Source: CAZGOM01 sp964542875
Lineage (GTDB): Bacteria; Planctomycetota; Phycisphaerae; Phycisphaerales; Phycisphaeraceae
Length of the DNA stretch: 15,744 nucleotides
Direction of reading: 5' to 3'
Assembly (NCBI GenBank): GCA_964542875.1
Contig: CAZIWA010000128.1
Span: 1-15,744 of the forward strand
In this document: positions 7,269 through 15,744 of the stretch, in pieces
How positions within the stretch are numbered: position 1 is the stretch's first letter
How the letters are laid out: each line of letters starts with the position of its first letter
The notes under the pieces: model-generated
Databases searched by the model: none
Seen by the model: only the letters and a program-made list of their open reading frames with translations
Told to the model about the DNA's origin: nothing
Program-made: the position numbers and the translations under genes

Positions 7269-7335
7269 AGAAGTCGAATCATCCGGCCCATCGGTTCCTG
7301 TTCGCAGCACCCCGCCTCTCTCCACGGAGTTCCCT

Positions 7336-8046
7336 ATGCGTCGATCCGCTTTCACAATCGTGGAAATACTCGTCGTCATCTCAATCGTCGCCATCCTCAT
7401 GTCCCTCATCCTTCCTTCCCTCAAGCAGGCGCGCGAAGTCGCTCAGACCGCCATCTGCAAGTCGCGCATCCGCACCATGTACCTGGCCATTGAAAGTTAT
7501 CGGCTGGACAACAAGGACTGGTACCCAGTCAGCTCACTCACTGTCGACACCTACTGGCCTGGCGATTACACCTTCATGCCGCAGATCGACCCCTACCTGG
7601 GCATCATTACCAAAAACGGCGTTCCCCAGGTCGCACACCTGGGCATCAAGTCCAGCCCGCGCACCAACTTCACCATGTGTCCCTCTTCCACGTTTCAGCC
7701 CAACATGACACTCACCGAGGCCCGTCTCCACGCATTCGACGCCGCCAACAATCGCTTCTGCAATTACTGGATCAACGCCCGCTTCGGCGTCGACGGCACC
7801 TCCGCCGCTTCCGCCCCCACCAAAACCCCACCCGGCCGCCCCTCCACCACCATCCTGATGGGTGAACTCGCCACCCTCCTCGCCGGCCGCTTCGGCGCAT
7901 CCTCCACCGGCATCGCCCCGGTCCGGTATTACCACCCCCTGGAATCCACCCATTACCTTATGGCCGACGGACAGATCCGTCAGACCACCGCAGACACCAC
8001 CGCGCTCTTAAACGCCCAGGGCATGTACCTCGTCAATGGCCCGTAA
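7336..8046 (+). CDS. Prepilin-type N-terminal cleavage/methylation protein, H-X9-DG class
   Basis: This is a type IV pilin/type II secretion pseudopilin-like protein of 236 residues. The N-terminus is short and basic, followed by the prepilin motif AFTIVE (5-10), with Glu at +5 after the expected cleavage following Ala5, and then a hydrophobic helix ILVVISIVAILMSLILPSL (11-29). The segment CKSRIRTMYLAIESYRLDN (41-59) matches the pattern that follows the helix in large planctomycete and verrucomicrobial families. The C-terminal part has TTILMGE and a His-rich YHPLESTHYLMADG (about 199-212), close to the H-X9-DG signature. The ATG at 7336 is chosen because it places the motif at the N-terminus, with GGAG 6 bases upstream. 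No secretion ATPase or other pilin gene is nearby; such proteins are often scattered singly and processed by a genome-wide prepilin peptidase. Its specific role is unknown. Confidence 0.88.
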   Translation: MRRSAFTIVEILVVISIVAILMSLILPSLKQAREVAQTAICKSRIRTMYLAIESYRLDNKDWYPVSSLTVDTYWPGDYTFMPQIDPYLGIITKNGVPQVAHLGIKSSPRTNFTMCPSSTFQPNMTLTEARLHAFDAANNRFCNYWINARFGVDGTSAASAPTKTPPGRPSTTILMGELATLLAGRFGASSTGIAPVRYYHPLESTHYLMADGQIRQTTADTTALLNAQGMYLVNGP

Positions 8047-8123
8047 TCCCTCTCGATGCGGCTTCGCCCGGAGACTCTAAGATAGGTCCGATGAGACGTC
8101 TCGCCGTAGTCCGACATCACGTT

Positions 8124-8285
8124 TTACAACCGATTAAAAAAGCTCTTCCACACGCCCACATTCACGCCAGCCAACCCCGCAAGGCCCCCACCCCGTCTGC
8201 TCTTCACCCTTTCCCGACCCCGCTTTTTCCGCCTCGTAACTTCGTGCTTTCGCGGTAAAAAATCAGCCTCTTCCCTTGCGCTCAT
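8124..8285 (-). CDS. Possible 53-residue basic protein downstream of chrA
   Basis: An ATG-initiated ORF on the same strand as chrA starts 41 bases after the chrA stop. The predicted peptide is strongly basic (FLPRKHEVTRRKKRGRERVK at 9-28), then Gly-rich, ending GVNVGVWKSFFNRL. There is no good ribosome site. Its last part is encoded by a repeat also found upstream of chrA (9731-9770). It may be a small gene or translated repeat debris; I do not recognise a function. Confidence 0.25.
   Translation of the reverse strand: MSAREEADFLPRKHEVTRRKKRGRERVKSRRGGGLAGLAGVNVGVWKSFFNRL
8131..8169. repeat. Dispersed repeat, copy A
   Basis: This segment, starting CGATTAAAAAAGCTCTT and ending CATTCACGCCA, aligns with 9731-9770 at roughly 32 of 40 columns by hand. 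Copies A and B are in the same orientation and flank chrA. The sequence around copy A (8047-8326) contains no well-supported gene, only the doubtful 53-codon ORF and a GAGACGTCTC palindrome at 8094-8103. Confidence 0.5.
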
Positions 8286-8326
8286 CCACTGCTCATTGCC
8301 TCAGTGCTTGCTTATCCCACTTCGCC

Positions 8327-9562
8327 TCAAACCACCCATTGCCCCACGCCGGCCATCACCAGCACCACCGCCCATGCCGGGGCTTTCCAGATGTGCAGCG
8401 CGCAAAACGCCATCACCGCCGCCGCCACATCACGCCCGTTGTGAACCCCCTCTGTAATCACCGGTTGGTACAGCGCCGCCAGCAGCACCCCCACCACTGC
8501 GGCGTTGGCCCCCTTTAGCGACGCCTGCGCCCACGCCATCCCGCGCACCTTTTGCCAAAACGGCAATGCCCCGCCCACCAGCAGCCACGCCGGCAGAAAT
8601 ATCGCAAGCAGGCACCACAGCCCATAAGCCCAAGCCCATGGCCCCGGCCGCATCGCCGCCCCCAGATACGCTGAAAACGTAAACAGCGGCCCCGGCGCCG
8701 CCTGCACAAAACCATACCCCGCTAAAAACGCGTCATCGCTCATCCAGCCGGGCCTCACCACTTCCGCACGCAGCAGCGGCAGCACCACATGCCCGCCCCC
8801 AAACACCAGCGACCCCGCCCGGTAAAACCGGTCAAACATCTCCACCAGCGGGCTCTTGCTCCATGTCGCCGCCAACGGCAAAAGCACAAGCAGCGCCATG
8901 AACAACCCCAGCGCCGCCACCGCTCCCCAATGCCCTTTCACTTCCTGCGCACCCTGCTCCGTCGACACCGTTGCGGGTTCACCGCGATAGATCAGCCAGC
9001 CCACCAGAGCACCCAGTGCAATCACCGCCACCTGCGCCACGGCGCCGGTTGTCATCAGCAGCGCGCCTGCCGCCGCAAGACACATCGTCACCCGCGCCCG
9101 GTCGGGGCACAGGTTCTTACCCATGCCCCACACCGCCTGGGCCACCACGCCCACCGCGGCCAGCTTCAGCCCATGCAGCCAACCGGCATGTCTTAAATCT
9201 CCCATCGCCCCCACGCCGTAGGCCAGCGCGATCATCATCACCGCCGCCGGCAGCGTAAAACACAGCGACGCCAGCAGCCCCCCCAGCACCCCGGCCCTTC
9301 GCATCCCCAGCGCATACGCCACCTGGCTGCTGGCCGGCCCCGGCAGAAACTGGCAAAGCGCCACCAGGTCCGCATATTCAGAATCGCTCAGCCAACGCCG
9401 CTTCTCGACAAACTCGCTCCGGAAGTAGCTCAAGTGCGCCACCGGCCCGCCGAAGCTGATCAGCCCCAGCTTGCCGAATGCCGCCAGCACCTGGCCCAGT
9501 CTGTGGCCTCTGCTCTGCGAATCCGCCTCCTGGGGCTGTATATCCATCACTGCTTCTCTCAT
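8327..9562 (-). CDS. chrA: ChrA chromate transporter
   Basis: This is an inner-membrane chromate transporter of the CHR family, which exports chromate from the cytoplasm in characterised members. It is the long two-domain form: about 411 residues, two homologous halves and around ten hydrophobic segments. The N-terminal half has SFGGPVAHLSYFR (36-48), EKRRWL and CQFLPGPASSQVAY (70-83). The C-terminal half has FGGGHVVLPLL (254-264) and QAAPGPLFTFSAYLG (287-301), the matching pair of signature motifs. I start at the ATG at 9562; a GTG at 9565 and an ATG at 9547 are also in frame, and none has a strong ribosome site. No ChrB regulator is adjacent. The gene is convergent with the prepilin gene, and its 5' region carries two small hairpins. 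Some CHR proteins have not been shown to transport chromate, so the substrate is inferred. Confidence 0.92.
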   Translation of the reverse strand: MREAVMDIQPQEADSQSRGHRLGQVLAAFGKLGLISFGGPVAHLSYFRSEFVEKRRWLSDSEYADLVALCQFLPGPASSQVAYALGMRRAGVLGGLLASLCFTLPAAVMMIALAYGVGAMGDLRHAGWLHGLKLAAVGVVAQAVWGMGKNLCPDRARVTMCLAAAGALLMTTGAVAQVAVIALGALVGWLIYRGEPATVSTEQGAQEVKGHWGAVAALGLFMALLVLLPLAATWSKSPLVEMFDRFYRAGSLVFGGGHVVLPLLRAEVVRPGWMSDDAFLAGYGFVQAAPGPLFTFSAYLGAAMRPGPWAWAYGLWCLLAIFLPAWLLVGGALPFWQKVRGMAWAQASLKGANAAVVGVLLAALYQPVITEGVHNGRDVAAAVMAFCALHIWKAPAWAVVLVMAGVGQWVV

Positions 9563-9669
9563 CACATTCTCAATTAATTTGAGGCTCTGCCGTTTGTTCG
9601 TCTGCCTTTGGCAAAACAGAGTGCTGAAGGCTGGTACGGCTCAATAAAGACTCGCGCTTCTTCTCTAAA

Positions 9670-9713
9670 GGGCCAAAAGGCCCGGCCCTATTGCATGGAG
9701 CGCTTCTGAGCGC
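9670..9713 (-). other. Two adjacent hairpins upstream of chrA
   Basis: GGGCC-AAAA-GGCCC (9670-9683) and GCGCT-TCTG-AGCGC (9700-9713) are perfect 5-bp stems with tetraloops, 16 bases apart. They lie 108-151 bases upstream of the chosen chrA start. If transcribed with chrA they would form a paired stem-loop leader; the second in transcript order is followed by UUUA. Chance or a repeat element is equally possible. No good gene is visible between 9566 and 9927. Confidence 0.35.
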
Positions 9714-9730
9714 GTAGCCCCACATAAAAT

Positions 9731-9770
9731 CGCATAAAAAAGACTCTTGCACGCGCCTGCATTCATGCCA
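9731..9770. repeat. Dispersed repeat, copy B
   Basis: This segment starts CGCATAAAAAAGACTCTT and ends GCATTCATGCCA. It is the partner of the copy at 8131-8169. On the minus strand the copies encode related peptides in the same frame: GMNAGACKSLF here and GVNVGVWKSFF in copy A. Here the frame continues for 33 codons from the ATG at 9766 to 9665, running through both hairpins. Confidence 0.5.
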
Positions 9771-9927
9771 ATCCACCTGTAACGGCTCAACTCCCTCTGC
9801 CTTTTTTGATCTCACCTTCACCAATCGAACTCAATTGAGGGGATCGCCTCCTTGGGATGCGAAAAATAGGCCGCTCACTCAACGCATATTTCCCGGGCCA
9901 ATCATATGTTTATTATCCCTTACGCCC

Positions 9928-9962
9928 AAAAAAAAGACGGACCCGCGATCACGCAAGTCCGT
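9928..9962 (-). terminator. Rho-independent terminator of the ANTAR regulator gene
   Basis: On the minus strand ACGGACTTGCG pairs with CGCGGGTCCGT (11 pairs including two G-U) around a TGAT loop, followed by a C and eight Ts. It lies 28 bases beyond the stop of the response-regulator gene, and this is a textbook intrinsic terminator. Confidence 0.92.
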
Positions 9963-9990
9963 ACATTAAAAGCACATTGTCAATCAAACG

Positions 9991-10650
9991 TTACGAAGGC
10001 TTCTTCGCCCTCAGCACGTCCTCGATCAGCGGCCCCGCATCGATGATCGCCTTCGCCAGTTCCACCATCGGCTTGCGGTTGTCGCGCGCGCGCCGCTGCA
10101 GCAGCTTCCACGCTTCTTCTTCATCCAGCTTCAGGTTCTTCATCAGCACGCCTTTGGCGCGCTCGATGATCTTGCGATCCTCGATCTTCGAGTTCAACTG
10201 GTCGATCTGCGCCGTCAGGTTCGTCTTGCCTTCGTACTGCGCCCAGGCGATGGTCAGGCCCACACGCAGCTCTTCGGGTGTCACCGGCTTAAGCAGATAG
10301 CCGTACACACCCATCTCCACGCCGGCTTTCACGTACATCGGGTCGCTGTACGCGCTGATCATCATCACAGGCAGCTTGAGTTCTTCAAACAGCACCCGTC
10401 CCGCCTGGATGCCGTCCATCACCGGCATACGGATGTCCAAAAGCGCCATCTGGGGCTTGTGCAGCCGGGCCATCTCGATGGCTTCCTGCCCGTTTCGCGC
10501 CAGGCCCACCACGCGCACCCCGAGGTCCGTCAAATCGGCCTCCAGGCTCATGGCCACCAGGTGTTCGTCTTCCGCCACCAGAACTGTTTTCGGCAGTGCC
10601 GCGGGAATGGGCTCCGCCGGTTCTGCCATGTCTTGCTGCTTCGTTGTCAT
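9991..10650 (-). CDS. ANTAR-domain response regulator (NasT/AmiR type)
   Basis: This is a two-domain regulator of 219 residues. The receiver (about 21-135) is complete: acidic pocket AEDE (26-29), phosphoacceptor Asp72 in LLDIRMPVMDG, Ser99 in MMISAYSD and Lys121 in LLKPV. A coiled-coil linker (142-165) leads into the ANTAR RNA-binding domain (about 160-203), with IIERAKGVLM and the WKLLQRRARDNRKPMVELAKAII core. Characterised ANTAR proteins bind two-hairpin leader RNAs and prevent termination, often in nitrogen or amide metabolism. The start at 10650 has AAGGGG 7 bases upstream. It lies 290 bases downstream of rpoD on the same strand and ends in a clean terminator. No partner histidine kinase is in the window and its RNA targets are not evident here. 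Confidence 0.93.
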   Translation of the reverse strand: MTTKQQDMAEPAEPIPAALPKTVLVAEDEHLVAMSLEADLTDLGVRVVGLARNGQEAIEMARLHKPQMALLDIRMPVMDGIQAGRVLFEELKLPVMMISAYSDPMYVKAGVEMGVYGYLLKPVTPEELRVGLTIAWAQYEGKTNLTAQIDQLNSKIEDRKIIERAKGVLMKNLKLDEEEAWKLLQRRARDNRKPMVELAKAIIDAGPLIEDVLRAKKPS

Positions 10651-10751
10651 CGCGCAACCCCTTGGAGCAAATAGCCGGCTTCTGGATCAAGCCGAGAAAA
10701 GCCCACGAAACACGCTGGACTCTGCCACCGGTCATCTCTTCTGACCAGTCT

Positions 10752-10767
10752 GGAACAACGTTGTTCC
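10752..10767. promoter_or_regulatory. Perfect 16-bp palindrome upstream of the ANTAR gene
   Basis: GGAACAACGTTGTTCC is an exact 16-base inverted repeat with no spacer, centred about 110 bases before the ANTAR regulator start. A dimeric repressor or activator site is the simplest reading. No convincing promoter boxes were found next to it. Confidence 0.5.
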
Positions 10768-10856
10768 CAAGCCATTCACTATCTCAGCAACCCCTGAACC
10801 CCAGCCTGCGACATGGCACACTCGGTTTGGAGACTGTTTCTAAGCGTAGTACCTCT

Positions 10857-10915
10857 TTGGCTGATGTTCAATGTCGAATATCACTTTTACCGATATTCGT
10901 AATAACATCAGCCAA
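10857..10915. repeat. Large two-part hairpin between rpoD and the ANTAR gene
   Basis: Outer arms TTGGCTGATGTT (10857-10868) and AACATCAGCCAA (10904-10915) are exact complements over 12 bases. Nested inside, CGAATATC (10875-10882) and GATATTCG (10892-10899) are exact 8-base complements with a 9-base loop. An asymmetric 6/4 internal loop separates the stems. It begins 25 bases after the rpoD stop. No T-run follows on either strand, so it is not a classic terminator; it may be an mRNA 3'-end or processing structure, or a DNA-binding site. Confidence 0.65.
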
Positions 10916-10940
10916 TGAAATATCAGCGCCGCCGCCCGAT

Positions 10941-12824
<1,884 letters not shown>

Positions 12825-12884
12825 TTGTCAGTCATCCGATAAATCAGGCATGGCTCCACTAGTCCACCGGGGAGCAGGCAGGTC

Positions 12885-12902
12885 GGGCTCGACTAGGAGC
12901 CC
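12885..12902 (-). other. Stem-loop in the rpoD leader
   Basis: GGGCTC (12885-12890) pairs exactly with GAGCCC (12897-12902) around a 6-base loop, 61-78 bases before rpoD. Part of it (CTAGGAGCC, 12893-12901) can instead pair with GGCTCC-AC-TAG at 12852-12862 with a 2-base bulge. The two folds are mutually exclusive, which would allow leader control, but this is only a pairing observation. Confidence 0.35.
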
Positions 12903-12958
12903 TCGCAATAAGCCTAAGCGCTTTTCACCAAACGGCTTGTCGCACCAATCGCCGTTCA

Positions 12959-12964
12959 ATTATA
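12959..12964 (-). promoter_or_regulatory. TATAAT -10 box for rpoD
   Basis: A perfect TATAAT lies on the minus strand in the dnaG-rpoD gap, predicting a start near 12952 and a leader of about 128 bases. No good -35 hexamer is found at 16-18 bases. It would give rpoD a promoter separate from dnaG. Confidence 0.45.
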
Positions 12965-13036
12965 AGCACCGTATAGAACCAGACATTTCCTCAAAAGGAA
13001 TATCGCGGAGTAATTGAATAGTCCAAATCTGGAAAA

Positions 13037-15136
13037 TCAAGTAAATCGTTGCTTTCCGATCCGGGCAATTCGAATTTTGGGAGCTTGCGCTGAAGCCATG
13101 CTTTCCCTGGCTTCGGCGATCTTTCTGGACGCCACACCCATGTCCGGCGTTATTTTAGGCCCTGTTTCCCCCGTAGGCACGAATCCCCCCGAGGATTTTT
13201 TTTCCCGTTCCTGACGAAACGCCACCAACATCGTCGTGACATCCATATACAACGCACGCACATTCTCCGGCTTATCCATACTCCCCTTGTGCACCTCATC
13301 CTCAATCTGCGTCAAACGCCCCGCCAGCATGTGCGCATCTTGTGATGCCAAAAGGGTTAACATCGATCCGATGCCCACCGCCTGACCCTCCGCAAGCTGG
13401 TCGTAAATCATCTCGTAGAGCTTCTGGTTCAGCCCATCCACCAAGTCGTACGCCCCAATCGACTCATCCACCATCCGCCCGTCCGATAATACTTGGCCAT
13501 GGAATAATTCATTTTGCGCCAGCAGGCATCCGATCATCAGCCGCTCGGCTTTCAACAGCGCTTGCTGACGATGCATCGGCAACAACTTCCATGCCTCCTG
13601 CACCGTTAGCTCCCCGGTTTTCTCAATCGCCCTATCACTCGCTGAACTATGTTCCGCAAGCTCATGAGCGCTGGGCTCCTCAAAACCCACGCCCTCTTCG
13701 ATATCGGGAACCACCATCGGCCCATTGTTGGGAACCTGGGTAAAACTTGTCCCCTGCCCCTCAGGCATGCCCCCCGGCACCGGCTCTGCCTGCGCCAACG
13801 GCCGAGGCCGCGCCGCCTGCGCCAACCGCTTCAGCAGCGCGTCCACATCCCCGGGCGTCAATCCCAGCAGCTCCCCCACCCGCTGCTCGATCATCACTTT
13901 CCGCATCGGCGACATCGTCATCACACCCATCTCCACCAGCTTCGACAGGTATTCCTCCGCCACCTTCTGCCGGCCGGTGATCGTGTCCGCCCCATGCAAT
14001 TTCTGCTTCACGCGCTCAAACTGGTAGCTCAGCGCATCACGCGCATCCTTGATCGCCTTATGCCAGATATCCAGCCCCTCAGGCCGCTCAAACAGGTCCG
14101 CGGGGTCTTCCCCGCCCGGGATCACCGCGATGTACACATCCAGCTCACCCTCCAGAAATACGCTTACCGCCTTGTCCGAGGCATTAAGCCCCGCGGCGTC
14201 GCCGTCATAAATCAGGATCACCCGGTCGCAAAAGTGCCTCAGATGCTTCACATGCTGCAAGGTCAATGCGGTGCCCAGCGTGGCCACCACATTCCTCACC
14301 CCCGCCTGATGGCACGCGATCACGTCCGTATACCCTTCCACGATCACCGCGGTCCGGCCATCCTGGATCGGCTTTTTCGCCAGATGCAGCCCATACAGCG
14401 TCTGGCTCTTATTAAAAACCGGCGTCTCCGGGCTGTTGAGGTACTTGGGCTCATCCTCCGCCCGGATCTTGCGTCCCCCAAACGCGATCGGCCGCCCCGT
14501 CACATCGATAATCGGGAAAATAATCCGGTGCCTCAGCTTGTCGAAGTGGCTCACTCCGTTATTTTTCGTCCCGATCAGCCCCGCCTGCTCAAACGCCGCC
14601 AGGTTCCACTTCTTGCTCTTGATCATCAGCACCAGCCCGTCCCAACGGTCGGGCCCGTAGCCAAGCTGAAAAGCCTCCACCATCTCCGGGCTGATCTTCC
14701 GTTTGGCGATGTATTCCCGGGCCGTCTTCCCGTGCTCTTCGCTGTTTAAAAGCGCCCGGTAAAACCCCACCGCCTGCGCATTGGCCTCATAAATCTGCGT
14801 CCGCGACACCCCGGATGTGTTCTCCGCTTCCTTGCGGTTGAATTTGGATTCCAGCTTGATGTTCGCCCGCTCAGCCAGGTATTTCAAGGACTCCACAAAC
14901 GTCATCTTGTGGTAGTTCATCACAAAACCGAACACATCCCCGCCCGCACCGCACGCGTAGCATTTGTAGATCTGCTTGGTCGGGCTCACGTTCAGCGACG
15001 GCGATTTATCGTTGTGGAACGGGCACAGCCCCACCCATTCCTTGCCCTTGGGCTTGAGCGTCAACTGCTCCGACACCAGCCGGATGATGTCCGTGGCGTC
15101 GCGCACCTGCTGTACTTGGATATCACCACCCGCCAT
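13037..15136 (-). CDS. dnaG: DNA primase
   Basis: This enzyme makes the RNA primers for chromosomal replication at the fork, working with the replicative helicase. The protein has 699 residues. The N-terminal CHC2 zinc finger uses Cys38, His41, Cys59 and Cys62 (GLCPFHNDKSPS and YKCYACGAGGD). The catalytic core follows with YGPDRWDGL (160-168), IIFPIIDVTGRPIAFGGR (205-222), and a TOPRIM domain with VEGYTD (266-271) and IYDGDAAG (309-316), whose Glu267, Asp311 and Asp313 bind metal. The C-terminal third (about 400-699) is divergent and helical, as expected for the helicase-interacting part. The ATG at 15136 has GGTGGAG 5 bases upstream and a TATAAT box before it. It precedes rpoD as in the macromolecular-synthesis operon; no rpsU is seen upstream. 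Confidence 0.97.
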   Translation of the reverse strand: MAGGDIQVQQVRDATDIIRLVSEQLTLKPKGKEWVGLCPFHNDKSPSLNVSPTKQIYKCYACGAGGDVFGFVMNYHKMTFVESLKYLAERANIKLESKFNRKEAENTSGVSRTQIYEANAQAVGFYRALLNSEEHGKTAREYIAKRKISPEMVEAFQLGYGPDRWDGLVLMIKSKKWNLAAFEQAGLIGTKNNGVSHFDKLRHRIIFPIIDVTGRPIAFGGRKIRAEDEPKYLNSPETPVFNKSQTLYGLHLAKKPIQDGRTAVIVEGYTDVIACHQAGVRNVVATLGTALTLQHVKHLRHFCDRVILIYDGDAAGLNASDKAVSVFLEGELDVYIAVIPGGEDPADLFERPEGLDIWHKAIKDARDALSYQFERVKQKLHGADTITGRQKVAEEYLSKLVEMGVMTMSPMRKVMIEQRVGELLGLTPGDVDALLKRLAQAARPRPLAQAEPVPGGMPEGQGTSFTQVPNNGPMVVPDIEEGVGFEEPSAHELAEHSSASDRAIEKTGELTVQEAWKLLPMHRQQALLKAERLMIGCLLAQNELFHGQVLSDGRMVDESIGAYDLVDGLNQKLYEMIYDQLAEGQAVGIGSMLTLLASQDAHMLAGRLTQIEDEVHKGSMDKPENVRALYMDVTTMLVAFRQEREKKSSGGFVPTGETGPKITPDMGVASRKIAEARESMASAQAPKIRIARIGKQRFT

Positions 15137-15164
15137 ATAAGCTCCACCCCGTTTATGAACCTAG

Positions 15165-15170
15165 ATTATA
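15165..15170 (-). promoter_or_regulatory. TATAAT -10 box for dnaG
   Basis: A perfect TATAAT on the minus strand predicts a start near 15158 and a leader of about 22 bases carrying the GGTGGAG ribosome site. The -35 region is purine-rich without a TTGACA match. Confidence 0.55.
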
Positions 15171-15213
15171 GGAGCCATTCCCGCCCCTTCCCCTTTTCTT
15201 TAAATCTCTTTAA

Positions 15214-15231
15214 AAATCCTGTAAATCCTGT
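15214..15231. repeat. Two tandem copies of AAATCCTGT
   Basis: The nonamer AAATCCTGT occurs twice back to back (15214-15222 and 15223-15231) in AT-rich sequence between the divergent dnaG and TetR genes. It may be a regulatory site or an interspersed repeat fragment. Confidence 0.4.
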
Positions 15232-15254
15232 CAAAAATCCCCCGCTTGGCTTCT

Positions 15255-15267
15255 TAGAATCTAGAAT
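15255..15267 (+). promoter_or_regulatory. Repeated TAGAAT, possible -10 or operator for the TetR gene
   Basis: TAGAAT occurs at 15255-15260 and 15262-15267, seven bases apart, 35-47 bases before the TetR start. Either copy could act as a -10 box, and the repeat could serve autoregulation. No clear -35 is seen. Confidence 0.3.
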
Positions 15268-15301
15268 AAACCGCACAACCCCCCAGCCAAACCACAAAGC
15301 C

Positions 15302-15744
15302 ATGTCCAAAACCCTTCGACAACCCATCGCCAACAAAGCATGGTGCTGCGCCAACCGGGATGACCGCAGGGAACTCATCGTCGCCACCGCCATGGACCTC
15401 CTGGACCGCGAAGGCCAATGCGCAGTCACCATGCGCAACATCGCCTCCAACCTCGGCATCGGCACCATGACCCTCTACACCTACGTCAAAAGCCTCGAAG
15501 ACCTCCGGCACCTCATCACCCAACGCGGCTTTGACCTCCTCAACGATGGCTGCAAAAACTGCAGCACCCTCGCCTCCGAAAAATCCTGGCGAGGCGGCGC
15601 CGAAAGCTACCTCCGCTTCGCCATCGAAAATCCAAACCTCTACAACTTCATGTTCTCCACCCCCGTCTCCAACCGCCCCGAAGACGAAAAACTCCTCCAA
15701 GGCGGCTTCAACGTCCTCCTCGATAAAGTCCGCGACCAACTCCA
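15302..15744 (+). CDS. TetR-family transcriptional regulator (partial, runs off right edge)
   Basis: An open frame starts at the ATG at 15302 and continues to the window end without a stop, giving 147 codons. The N-terminal DNA-binding domain covers about 22-70: LIVATAMDLLDREG, then the helix-turn-helix TMRNIASNLGIGTMTLYTYV (43-62), then KSLEDLRHLI, a typical TetR pattern. The region after about 80 contains SYLRFAIENPNLYNFMF, resembling the C-terminal domain of a large TetR subgroup. The N-terminus has an unusual Trp-Cys-Cys (14-16). No ribosome site is obvious. It diverges from dnaG; targets are probably itself or a gene beyond the window. Confidence 0.85.
   Translation, partial: MSKTLRQPIANKAWCCANRDDRRELIVATAMDLLDREGQCAVTMRNIASNLGIGTMTLYTYVKSLEDLRHLITQRGFDLLNDGCKNCSTLASEKSWRGGAESYLRFAIENPNLYNFMFSTPVSNRPEDEKLLQGGFNVLLDKVRDQL

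Noticed and set aside
9570..9824. 84-codon minus-strand open frame upstream of chrA
   Set aside because: It needs a TTG start without a ribosome site and runs through repeat copy B and two hairpins; there is no domain, so it is probably repeat sequence.
13649..14749. 366-codon plus-strand open frame opposite dnaG
   Set aside because: Antisense shadow of a clear primase gene; its translation is His/Pro/Arg-rich with no recognisable motif.

Overview
The window is GC-rich chromosomal DNA, probably from a planctomycete and possibly the Phycisphaerae side. That assignment is inferred from gene content: a stand-alone prepilin-like protein with the H-X9-DG-type tail common in the PVC group, a dnaG-rpoD block followed by an ANTAR response regulator, and many weak or absent Shine-Dalgarno sequences. 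There is no rRNA, tRNA, CRISPR array or transposase. The sequence reads as ordinary chromosome with several unusual non-coding structures.

Left part (1-4857), minus strand: a nitrate/nitrite-type ABC importer operon, read from right to left. A sigma-54 enhancer-binding activator (3340-4761) with a degenerate receiver domain is followed by a 300-base intergenic region. This region carries two palindromes (3285-3298, 3307-3325) and a near-consensus sigma-54 -24/-12 promoter (3180-3195). After it come a 25-codon leader ORF with its own ribosome site (3029-3106), a permease, a Tat/lipoprotein-type substrate-binding protein and an ATPase. All are coupled by short overlaps (ATGA, 13 bp, TGATG). The simplest reading is a local circuit in which the activator binds the palindromes and, with sigma-54, turns on the importer behind it. 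No nitrate reductase lies inside the window.

Middle part (4858-9990): NAD(P)H-hydrate epimerase (nnrE, plus) ends at a 17-bp-stem hairpin. An Eis-like GNAT acetyltransferase (plus) follows, then a gene-poor stretch and a prepilin-like protein (plus). A ChrA chromate transporter (minus) runs convergent to the prepilin gene. On both sides of chrA lie copies of a roughly 40-bp repeat in the same orientation. Read on the minus strand, the copies encode related short peptides, and one forms the end of a 53-codon ORF just downstream of chrA.

Right part (9928-15744): the macromolecular-synthesis block on the minus strand, dnaG primase then rpoD primary sigma factor, then an ANTAR (NasT/AmiR-like) response regulator with a very clean intrinsic terminator. 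The rpoD-regulator gap holds a large two-part hairpin and a perfect 16-bp palindrome. The rpoD leader holds a TATAAT box and alternative stem-loops. A TetR-family regulator diverges from dnaG and runs off the right edge.
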